This document shows, one piece after another, positions 34,693-42,053 of a stretch of 64,000 nt of DNA. Below the pieces are notes generated by a model. It was not told the DNA's origin, made no database searches, and was given only the letters and a program-made list of their open reading frames with translations. Origin of the DNA: Lentisphaerae bacterium GWF2_49_21 (lineage in GTDB: Bacteria; Verrucomicrobiota; Lentisphaeria; Victivallales; GWF2-50-93); assembly GCA_001804805.1 (NCBI GenBank), contig MHBH01000005.1, positions 141,998 through 205,997 of the forward strand. Direction: 5' to 3'. The stretch's first letter is position 1. Every line of letters starts with the position of its first letter. The position numbers and the translations under genes are program-made.

Positions 34693-36117
34693 ATGGCTTC
34701 TGATAGGTTTTCCATGGATATAAATCCGCTTTTCCAGTCCGCCCAGCGTCTTTTTTCGGGAGTCCGGAAACCTTGCGAGACTGGTCCTTCCTACGATACG
34801 ACCCTTCCAATGTCGGATGACTCGCATGAATTCGATTCGCCGGATACTCTTCCGCCTGAAGTCCTGAAGAGATATATGATCAGAAGGACACTCGGGAAGG
34901 GTGCGTTCGGAATCGTATATCTCGCGGAGGACAGGAAGATCGGACGGCTTGTCGCCGTAAAACAGCTTGTCAGGCACGCCGAACGGAATTCGGAGATATA
35001 TGAGAGGTTCATGCAGGAGGCGAGGATAGGCGCACAGCTGGATCATCCCAACATCGTGAATGTCCTTGCGCTTGAGGAGGACGATAGATCCGCTTGCATC
35101 ATAATGGAATATCTCGGCGGGGGAAGTCTGGCGACATATGCGAAGAAGGAAAAGAAGATCGAACCTCAGACGGCAGTAGGGATAATAACCGGGGTGCTGA
35201 CAGGGCTTGATGCCGCCCATCATATCATGGTCATCCACCGGGACATCAAGCCGCAGAACATTCTTTTCGGTCCGCAGGGCGAACCCAAGCTCTCGGATTT
35301 TGGCGTGGCGCACCTGCCCGTCGTCGCCGGCGGGATTCTCGAGGGGCCGGAGCAGATGTCACGTATAATTGGCACGCCTTTGTACATGGCTCCGGAGCAG
35401 ATCTCGCAGAAATCCTATGACCACAGGGTTGATCTCTATGCCACAGGGGCCGTACTGTATGAGATGCTTACCGGCAAGAAGGTATTCAGGCCACGGGGCG
35501 ACATAAGCATTGAGACGATGAGAAACCTCATACTTACCATTGAACCTGATCCGATAGATGGGGTGCCTGGAATTCCTCCGGGGCTTGCGGCAATTGCAAT
35601 GAAGCTGCTTGCCAAGAAGCCGGATGACAGGTTTCCTGATGCGAGGAGCACCATCATTGCCCTGGAGAAAATAGATTTTTCGGAAACCGTAAGGAGCTAT
35701 GATGCCGGAGCTGAAACAAGAGTGGGCAGTTTCGGCCCCCTGATAAGTTCACCGGCGGCGATGCTTGAGGATGTCATCAGGCTCTTTCTCATCGACGGCA
35801 GCATTTCCACGGCGGAACGGAGGGAGCTCGATCGTCGTTCCGAAAGGCTGGGTGTAAGCAAGCTCCATTCGCGGGCCATTGAAAACAAGATAAGGCTGGA
35901 GCTCTCCTATCCGACCCTTGAAGCAGTCGATGAATATTCGGAGACCGTAAGGATACTTCTGGTTTCTTCACCGCAGGGCAGGATAAGTCCCGAACAGCGC
36001 GGACAGCTCGAAGAGAAGCGCAGGAAACTGAAGATATCTGTCGAGGAGGCATCGGAACTTGAAAAACAGATGGCTGAGAAGATCAGATATGATGCGATCC
36101 GGAATTCAAAGAAATAA
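34693..36117 (+). CDS. Hanks-type serine/threonine protein kinase
   Basis: 474 residues. Kinase domain about 60-330: glycine loop LGKGAFGIVYLAE, VAVKQL (K90), catalytic HRDIKPQN (D184), DFG (D202) and APEQ with the activation segment GTPLYMAPEQIS. The C-terminal third (345-474) is helical and charged, with two similar blocks (MLEDVIRLFLIDGSISTAER and EYSETVRILLVSSPQGRISP), a TerB-like acidic repeat perhaps. No membrane helix, so soluble. Preceded by the TPR gene, and followed six bases later by a broken HEAT-like gene, which suggests a three-gene signalling operon. Substrates unknown. Confidence 0.92.
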   Translation: MASDRFSMDINPLFQSAQRLFSGVRKPCETGPSYDTTLPMSDDSHEFDSPDTLPPEVLKRYMIRRTLGKGAFGIVYLAEDRKIGRLVAVKQLVRHAERNSEIYERFMQEARIGAQLDHPNIVNVLALEEDDRSACIIMEYLGGGSLATYAKKEKKIEPQTAVGIITGVLTGLDAAHHIMVIHRDIKPQNILFGPQGEPKLSDFGVAHLPVVAGGILEGPEQMSRIIGTPLYMAPEQISQKSYDHRVDLYATGAVLYEMLTGKKVFRPRGDISIETMRNLILTIEPDPIDGVPGIPPGLAAIAMKLLAKKPDDRFPDARSTIIALEKIDFSETVRSYDAGAETRVGSFGPLISSPAAMLEDVIRLFLIDGSISTAERRELDRRSERLGVSKLHSRAIENKIRLELSYPTLEAVDEYSETVRILLVSSPQGRISPEQRGQLEEKRRKLKISVEEASELEKQMAEKIRYDAIRNSKK

Positions 36118-36122
36118 ATTGC

Positions 36123-36323
36123 ATGCTTGCTTCTGATGACCCCGGGAAAGATGATCCCAGGATAGCTGCTCTTATAAAGGATTTGGAAAGCAAGACCCCT
36201 GAAAAGCAGGTGGCCGCAGCAGACAGGCTTGGCCGTAGATGTAGTTGGCGCCATTCCAATGCCGTTAACTTAAAATATAACACGTTAATGTCTTGCATGT
36301 TATATTCTGATGACGAATCCTGA
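36123..36323 (+). pseudogene. Truncated HEAT-repeat-like gene start
   Basis: Starting five bases after the kinase stop, the first 40 codons read like the N-terminus of a HEAT-repeat protein (DPRIAALIKDLESKTPEKQ, then VAAADRLG). After about 36235 the frame runs into unrelated, AT-rich repeat DNA and stops at 36323 (66 codons). The likely story is that insertion or deletion with the family J repeat removed the rest of the third operon gene. No continuation of it is found downstream in the window. Confidence 0.5.
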
Positions 36324-36412
36324 AGGGATTGAAGTAATATAGCCTGTGGCTTCAGCCACAGGTTTCGTTTTGGAATTCAATCCCTAGGGTTGAAACCATA
36401 GGCTTTATTACC
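36316..36412. repeat. Family J inverted repeat
   Basis: Outer arms AGGGATTGAA/TTCAATCCCT enclose a perfect inner hairpin CCTGTGGC-TTCA-GCCACAGG. It directly follows the truncated HEAT-like gene. The stretch 36413-36660 holds no recognisable gene or motif. Confidence 0.65.
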
Positions 36413-36666
36413 TAACGCATTCCATGCGTAAAGAGGAGAAATAATCTAACTTGGCGCAAAAAGCGAATTTGTTTCTTGCGCTCGGAGATCGCAAACTACT
36501 TTAAAAACATCTGCAAACATAACCCCCTTGAACTCCAACGCTTTCATATTACATTACCTTAAAGCGGGGTGGTTCACAGGCTAAGCAGACACCGTTACAG
36601 GCCATCATTCATGACTTGATGTTTAGCCGCCGACTTGATGCTAATAAACTGTTCGACAGAGATAAT

Positions 36667-37101
36667 ATGAAAAAGATGCTTAAGATAGCTATTTATATAT
36701 TTCTTGGGTTAGCTTTAATCATTGCCATTTTAGTTATTTATTATTTTTCACAGTTCGGTTATCAGGTGAAGTGCGAATATGTCACTTGGGAAGTGATACG
36801 GAAAACCAATAAATACATTGAAGATAATCAGGGCAGATGGCCTAAGTCATGGAGTGATATTGGACTCAATGACAAATATTCGAAATATAGTACAATTGAT
36901 TTTTCACTAGATCCTTTCACTGCCACGGAGGATGAAATATTATCTGCAATAAAAACGAAATCAAAACAGGATCCTTTTTATCACGATCCAAAGAAATTAT
37001 CAATTCAACTTTACAAGACCATAGCAAGTATTAAAGATAAAAATTCGAACGAGGCAGATAGACCGAACCGGCGAACCACCGGTCCGGTCGGTCATCAATG
37101 A
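36667..37101 (+). CDS. Small single-pass membrane protein, unknown
   Basis: 144 residues: an N-terminal membrane helix (MLKIAIYIFLGLALIIAILV), then a polar outer part with TNKYIEDNQGRWPKSWSDIG. The latter is reminiscent of small extracytoplasmic proteins common in Planctomycetes and Verrucomicrobia, where a WPxSWxDL motif recurs. The last residues (RPNRRTTGPVGHQ) are coded by an imperfect GC-rich palindrome at 37061-37094 and look added on. AT-rich. An upstream in-frame ATG at 36616 is less likely as it would put 17 charged residues before the helix. Confidence 0.55.
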   Translation: MKKMLKIAIYIFLGLALIIAILVIYYFSQFGYQVKCEYVTWEVIRKTNKYIEDNQGRWPKSWSDIGLNDKYSKYSTIDFSLDPFTATEDEILSAIKTKSKQDPFYHDPKKLSIQLYKTIASIKDKNSNEADRPNRRTTGPVGHQ

Positions 37102-37150
37102 CATTAAGAATAGAAGAAATTATTGACTGTTCCGGATTCAAATGATGTAT

Positions 37151-37302
37151 TGATGAGCAAAGCGAATCACTTGGAGTGCGGGATTTTATTACCGCTTTGT
37201 TCAGAGAAATTCATTTCTCGTTTAAGTTTCGCAAAATGAATTTTGCGACACAAGGCGGTGATGAATCACCGCAGTCCAAGGTCAGGCCGGAGCGCCTGAC
37301 AT
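37151..37302 (+). repeat. Family A element
   Basis: Begins TGATGAGCAAAGCGAATCAC and GGAGTGCGGG; ends CCGCAGTCCAAGGTCAGGCC and GAGCGCCTGAC. Inner stems GAGAAATTCATTTCTC and CGCAAAATGAATTTTGCG are perfect. Closest relative is the inverted copy at 25711. Confidence 0.85.
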
Positions 37303-37388
37303 GAAGACAAGAAAAAGACAAGAGACAATTTCTTAACCATGCCCCTGCAGCCAATCAGCTACGGCGGATGGATGAGGGCAGTCGATCT

Positions 37389-37432
37389 GAATAAAAATCC
37401 CCCGGAGAAGAATTGCAACTTCTCCGGGGGAG
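37389..37432 (-). terminator. Rho-independent terminator of the fucosidase gene
   Basis: Read on the minus strand: CCCCCGGAGAAG, a short loop, CTTCTCCGGGGG, then ATTTTTATT. A 12-base GC-rich stem 19 bases past the fucosidase stop with a T-rich tail. Confidence 0.85.
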
Positions 37433-37450
37433 AATGGCAGATGCAATTGT

Positions 37451-38749
37451 CTATTTCTTCAGGAACAGTTCAACCACTGGCACAATTACATTTGGTTTCA
37501 TCTGCGGCAGCGTTATGCTCAGGCTGTTTTCCCCGCCGAGTTTGTGGGCCGACTGCCATTCTTCAAGTCCTTTCATGGCGACTTCCGAGCCGTCGTGGAG
37601 GAACTGTGCGTATTCGACCTGGCTAGTGAAGGCTTTGCCTTCCATTGTGATGTGCTTATAAGGCCAGACAAGGATGTGCAGGTAAAGTCTCCTTGTTTCC
37701 GGATTGTAGGTGAGACTGCATCCCTTCGGGCATTTGAATTCTGCTGGGGCCTGCTGGCATCCGTATATCGAGCGGTCATGTCTCTTCATCCATTCTGCGA
37801 ATTTCGCAAGGCGCTCCTGCGCCCTGTAGTCGAACTCTCCACGGGCAGTCGGCCCGACATTCAGCAGGAGATTTCCGCTCTTGCTTACGCAGTCGATGAG
37901 GGTCGTTATCAGTTCTTCGGGTTCGCGCCAGCTCATCTCGTCGCGGTGATATCCCCATGAACCTGAGAAGGTCTGGCATGCCTCCCAGACCACCGGATTC
38001 CCTTCCTTGTCCTTCAATCCTTCAGCAGGCTGGAACTGTTCAGGAGTCTCAAAATCTCCGGAGCCGGGCAGATCAAGCCTGTTGTCGATCATGATGTCAG
38101 GCTGGAGTTTTCTCACGAGCTTCAGGAGCTTTTCAGATTCCCAGTCCTTGTGCCCCTTGCCGTCTTCGCCGGGATATGAGAAGTCGAACCACAGGATATC
38201 GATCTTTCCGAACTTGGTAAGGAGCTCTGTCACCTGGTTGCGCATGTATTCCGCATATTTGCGGACGTCGCGTTTCTTCTCCTTTTCCCTGAAAGCCTTG
38301 TCGTCCCTCTGGGGATGGATCTTGTCGATAGGGAAATCCGGATGATGCCAGTCGAGGAGTGAATAGTAGAAGCCGACCTTGAGCCCTTCGGCCCTGAAGG
38401 CGTCGACCATGGCTTTCAGGAGATCCTTCCTGCATGGGGTCTTTGTCGCCTTGTAGTCCGTGTATTTGGAATCCCAGAGGCAGAAGCCCTCATGATGCTT
38501 TGTAGTGATCACAAAATATTTCATTCCAGCGGCCTTGGCCATCTTCGCCCATTCCTTCGGATCATAGAGATCCGGATTGAAGCGCTCGAAATATTTCTCA
38601 TACTGTTCGTTCGTTATGCGTTCCCTGTTCCTCACCCATTCGTGCCTGGCCGGCATCGAGTAGAGTCCCCAGTGGATGAACATCCCGAAGCGGTCATTGG
38701 TGAACCATGTGGTCCTGCTTTTAGAAGCTGCTGCGGTTTTTGCTGCCAT
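37451..38749 (-). CDS. GH29 alpha-L-fucosidase
   Basis: 432 residues of glycoside hydrolase family 29, without signal peptide. Family motifs: WFTNDRFGMFIHWGLYSMPA, NEQYEKYFERFNPD, WAKMAKAAGMKYFVITTKHH followed by EGFCLWDS, VGFYYSLLDWHHPDF, and the nucleophile strand DILWFDFSYPG (D189). The C-terminal beta-sandwich is short (about 345-432). It releases alpha-linked L-fucose, probably from oligosaccharides in the cytoplasm or periplasm. GGAGAG is well placed before the ATG, and a strong terminator follows. It diverges from an AraC regulator 139 bases away, its likely controller. The fucose-isomerase-like protein at 3996 could act later on the sugar. Confidence 0.95.
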   Translation of the reverse strand: MAAKTAAASKSRTTWFTNDRFGMFIHWGLYSMPARHEWVRNRERITNEQYEKYFERFNPDLYDPKEWAKMAKAAGMKYFVITTKHHEGFCLWDSKYTDYKATKTPCRKDLLKAMVDAFRAEGLKVGFYYSLLDWHHPDFPIDKIHPQRDDKAFREKEKKRDVRKYAEYMRNQVTELLTKFGKIDILWFDFSYPGEDGKGHKDWESEKLLKLVRKLQPDIMIDNRLDLPGSGDFETPEQFQPAEGLKDKEGNPVVWEACQTFSGSWGYHRDEMSWREPEELITTLIDCVSKSGNLLLNVGPTARGEFDYRAQERLAKFAEWMKRHDRSIYGCQQAPAEFKCPKGCSLTYNPETRRLYLHILVWPYKHITMEGKAFTSQVEYAQFLHDGSEVAMKGLEEWQSAHKLGGENSLSITLPQMKPNVIVPVVELFLKK

Positions 38750-38888
38750 GACTTATCTCTCCTTCCATGTAGAATAATTTTTGGAACTGCACCTACATTA
38801 TTGCCCATGGCATCTTCCTTCAATGAACGAAAACACCTAATATATGTATAAAACAAACATTTTAATTTGAACGGCATATGCTAAATTA

Positions 38889-39668
38889 ATGTTCATCATG
38901 AATGAATATTTCAATCCGGACATGAAAATTCTGAAGGTTGAGCGCCAGAGGCTTGGCAGATACTGGAACATACCGGATCTCTCGGCCCCTTACTGGAGGC
39001 TGTACTGGAACGAGGACAAAGGCGCATCCGTATGGCTCAACAAAAAAGAATACCCGCTGCTTGCAGATGAAATGACATTGATCCCCCCGAACACCCATTT
39101 TTCCTCGGTGAACAGGGAGTCGCCGATGCATTTCTACGTGCACTTTACTGCCGGACCTCCGTTTGACGGCATCTCCGCGCAGATCATAAGGATATGCCCG
39201 GGAACCGAAATCCTCGGAAAAGTCCGGCAGGTCAGCGGGGTGCTCGATGATGGGAAGGCAGATCCTGTGAAACTATCCATGGAAGTGATGATGCTTATCC
39301 TCTACTGCCTGGGATATGTTCCCGACAAATGCATCAGGCAGAGGAAGATCGATCCAAGGATAAGCACCGCCATGAGGATGATTGAAGAAGAGCTGGCGGC
39401 ACCTCCGTCGAACAGCGCCATTGCAGGAAAGCTCTGCATGAGCACGAACGCCTTCCTCAGGCTTTTCAGGCAGAATGCAGGTGTCAGCCCGCAGCTTTAT
39501 TCGAGGAACAAGAGGATTGACAAGGCATGTATCCTGCTTCATTATTCCGATCTTGACATAAAACAGATCGCGGCGGAGACGGGATTCTGCGACCGTTTCC
39601 ATTTCAGCAGGGTCTTCCGGAAGCTAAGGGGATCTGGTCCAGCAGAGTTCAGGAAGATGACGTCATGA
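38889..39668 (+). CDS. AraC-family transcriptional regulator
   Basis: 259 residues. N-terminal cupin-like sensor (PYWRLYWNEDKGASVWLNKK, IPPNTHFSS, PMHFYVHFTAG), C-terminal double helix-turn-helix: first about 165-190 (NSAIAGKLCMSTNAFLRLFR), second about 208-245 (IKQIAAETGFCDRFHFSRVF). The divergent fucosidase gene is its probable target; arabinose- or fucose-type effector is inferred only from context. An ATG at 38898 is an equal alternative start. The sensor half resembles the partial regulator at 1-660. Confidence 0.93.
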   Translation: MFIMNEYFNPDMKILKVERQRLGRYWNIPDLSAPYWRLYWNEDKGASVWLNKKEYPLLADEMTLIPPNTHFSSVNRESPMHFYVHFTAGPPFDGISAQIIRICPGTEILGKVRQVSGVLDDGKADPVKLSMEVMMLILYCLGYVPDKCIRQRKIDPRISTAMRMIEEELAAPPSNSAIAGKLCMSTNAFLRLFRQNAGVSPQLYSRNKRIDKACILLHYSDLDIKQIAAETGFCDRFHFSRVFRKLRGSGPAEFRKMTS

Positions 39669-39702
39669 AAAGCGGAGTTTGTCGTTTTCTCTAGATAGAG
39701 CC

Positions 39703-39825
39703 TGCTCGAAAAGGGGGTAACGCGGACATTCCTGTCTGCGATTGAAAATGGAATTTGAATTCACAGACAAGAATGTCTGTGCTACTTTTAAATCAAATTA
39801 CATTTTGAGATTACCTTTTCGAGCA
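39703..39825. repeat. Family H element with long outer arms
   Basis: Outer arms TGCTCGAAAAGGGGGTAA and TTACCTTTTCGAGCA enclose two hairpins, GGACATTCCTGTCTG and CAGACAAGAATGTCTG, and the spacer TTTTAAATCAAA. Compared with 671-737 the stems carry matched changes that keep pairing. Confidence 0.8.
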
Positions 39826-39859
39826 ACATTTATAATTCGCTTACGGGAAGCTGGGAGAC

Positions 39860-40615
39860 ATGAAACAACGACTGCGTAAAGTCCTGCGATTTTCGCTTGT
39901 ATTGGGATTGACGTTAATACTGGCCGGTACAGTTTTTATTCGTTGGGGAAATGATATCGCCAGAGTGCTCGAAAACAACAAGCCCAGTCGAAGCATCGGG
40001 AGCACTAAAGATGGAAAACTTGTCAACGGAAAGCGGCTCCCTACGTCTGGAATAAACTTCACGGCATATGGTTACTTTCTCATTGCCCTAGGACGCAACT
40101 CTCTGAATGATAAAGTCAGAGTGGTAGTGCTTGATGCATATGACATAATGGAACAATCTTACCCATCAGTTCATTTTGTGTATGGAGAATGTAGTTGGCC
40201 TTCAGGTGGAAGGATTCGTCCTCACGCAACCCATCGAAATGGTCTCTCAATCGACTTTATGGTTCCTGTAAAGACAGTAAAAGGACCTTCTGTCCTCTCT
40301 ACGAGCATATTCAATAAATATGGGTATTCTCTTGAGTTTGATGAAAAAGGATATTGCGCCTCACAAAAATGTTATATAGATTTTGAGGCAATGGCAGCGC
40401 ACCTGATTGCTCTTCATAAAGCGGCGGAAAAACATGGATTGAGGATTTGGAGGGTCATCTTTGCGCCTGAACTCCAGCCATATCTTCTGAAAACAGAAAT
40501 TGGCTCTGATATTGAAAAAACAGTAAGGTTTTCCAAAGAACGCCCCTGGGTTCGTCATGATGAACATTATCATGTGGATTTCGTGAATCCTGATGAGGAA
40601 GAAGCGATTCCTTAA
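39860..40615 (+). CDS. LAS-type murein endopeptidase-like protein (MepA-like)
   Basis: 251 residues. A hydrophobic N-terminal segment (SLVLGLTLILAGTVFI) is a signal anchor. The LAS-metallopeptidase ligands are visible as H125 and D132 in THRNGLSIDFM and the HxH pair H236/H238 in RHDEHYHVDF. This pattern is shared by MepA (M74) and VanY-type D-Ala-D-Ala peptidases; the general form is nearest to the penicillin-insensitive endopeptidases. It should act in the periplasm on peptidoglycan cross-links. Its stop overlaps that of the receiver-kinase gene on the other strand by four bases (TTAA). Confidence 0.72.
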   Translation: MKQRLRKVLRFSLVLGLTLILAGTVFIRWGNDIARVLENNKPSRSIGSTKDGKLVNGKRLPTSGINFTAYGYFLIALGRNSLNDKVRVVVLDAYDIMEQSYPSVHFVYGECSWPSGGRIRPHATHRNGLSIDFMVPVKTVKGPSVLSTSIFNKYGYSLEFDEKGYCASQKCYIDFEAMAAHLIALHKAAEKHGLRIWRVIFAPELQPYLLKTEIGSDIEKTVRFSKERPWVRHDEHYHVDFVNPDEEEAIP

Positions 40616-41958
40616 TTTTGTGCTGCTTTCAGCTTTTCTATCTCCAGCTGTACTTCGTTCATTGAAGCCGGCCTGCTGCTGGTTTCCTTTGCAAGGCATT
40701 TTTCCACGACGAGAGTGTTCCATTCCTTTGGCAGGTCGGGCCTTATTGTGTGAATGGCAGGGGGCTTTTCAAACTTGTGCTTCTTGAAGAGTTCCAATGA
40801 GGTTTCCGCCACGAAAGGAGGGGAGCCTGTTATAAGATGATAGAGCGTGGCGCCGTACGAATAGATGTCGGATTGAACAGTGGCGGTTTCCCCCATGAAT
40901 ATTTCAGGTGCGAGATATATCGGCGTTCCGACAATGAAGCCATCCTGTGTCGTGCTGAGGCTGTCGGGCAGCTTCGCGATTCCGAAATCGCTCAGCTTCG
41001 CCTCGCTGGTCTTTATGTCGTAAAGTATGTTCTTGAGCTTGACGTCGCGGTGGTAGATTTTATTCTTGTGCAGTTCGGATATTGCCGACGCAATGTCATA
41101 GGCTATGTGGATGAAGGCCTTGATCGGTATCTTGCCTCGTGTCACGAGATATTCCTCGAGGTCTACGCCATCGACATATTCCATCACGAGATACGGGCAG
41201 TCGTTGTGGTAGCCGCTGTCGATAAACTCCACAATATTGGGATGCTTCATCTTCGACATGATCTCGATTTCATTCTTGAACCTTTCGACGGAGTCCTTCT
41301 TTTCGATGGAGCTCTTGGACAGCATTTTCATGGAGTATGTCTTCTTGGTGTCGGCCTTTACGACCTTGTAGACGAGGGAGTTCTTGCCCCATCCGAGGGA
41401 GTCGACGATGACGTAGCCGTCTATGTTGTCGCCGATGAACGGGACATTGTGGTTCATATTGAATTTTATCCTGGTCGTCTCGGCCATGCTGGCGTCATAT
41501 AGCTTTTTCTTTTTCCTGTTCAGCAGCAGCTTGACCCTGGTGGAGAGCTCTGCGGGGCTGAAAGGCTTCTTGAGGAAGTCGTCGGCGCCGCATTCTATCA
41601 GCTTGTTCTGTATCTCGTCAATGTCATATCCTGAGATCAGTATCACCGGTATGTCCAGGTTGGAGCTCCTTATCTGCTTGCATATCTCAAAGCCGTTGGT
41701 GTCGGGAAGCAGCACGTCGAGCACCGCGAGATCGATATCCGGGGCGATGGCTTCAGTCTCATGAGGGATCAGCCCGAGCGCCTTGAAGGCGGTCTTGCCG
41801 TTTGAGGCGGTCTTGATGTCCTTGAAGCCGGCATCGGCGAGTATCCTCACAATGAGCTTGAGCACGAAACTGTCGTCGTCGACGACAAGTATCTTCTTTT
41901 CCTCATGCAATTTTATTCTCTGGATTTTCAAGTCCGGCATCCCCTTGTATAAAGTCAT
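40612..41958 (-). CDS. Response-regulator receiver fused to Ser/Thr protein kinase
   Basis: 448 residues. The receiver domain (about 20-145) has the acid pocket VVDDDS, phospho-acceptor D81 (LDVLLPD), and the KP pair at 131-132. The Hanks kinase domain (about 178-445) has LGWGKNSLVYKV, SMKML (K211), YHRDVKLKN (D305), DFG (D324) and APE. Both halves look active. A receiver placed before a serine kinase would let a histidine kinase control serine/threonine phosphorylation. No histidine kinase is nearby. Soluble. It diverges from leuS. Confidence 0.93.
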   Translation of the reverse strand: MTLYKGMPDLKIQRIKLHEEKKILVVDDDSFVLKLIVRILADAGFKDIKTASNGKTAFKALGLIPHETEAIAPDIDLAVLDVLLPDTNGFEICKQIRSSNLDIPVILISGYDIDEIQNKLIECGADDFLKKPFSPAELSTRVKLLLNRKKKKLYDASMAETTRIKFNMNHNVPFIGDNIDGYVIVDSLGWGKNSLVYKVVKADTKKTYSMKMLSKSSIEKKDSVERFKNEIEIMSKMKHPNIVEFIDSGYHNDCPYLVMEYVDGVDLEEYLVTRGKIPIKAFIHIAYDIASAISELHKNKIYHRDVKLKNILYDIKTSEAKLSDFGIAKLPDSLSTTQDGFIVGTPIYLAPEIFMGETATVQSDIYSYGATLYHLITGSPPFVAETSLELFKKHKFEKPPAIHTIRPDLPKEWNTLVVEKCLAKETSSRPASMNEVQLEIEKLKAAQN

Positions 41959-42053
41959 AGTTTACACTCTTTTAATATATTTTAATATGGGAATTGCAAA
42001 AAATTATTCTTTGTATATCGTAGAGGGCTGAGTTTTCAAAAAAGGTGCCAATT

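Noticed and set aside
36413..36660. Possible transposase remnant or RNA gene between the broken HEAT gene and the small membrane gene
   Set aside because: Both strands read; no codon pattern, tRNA-like fold or known motif could be supported.
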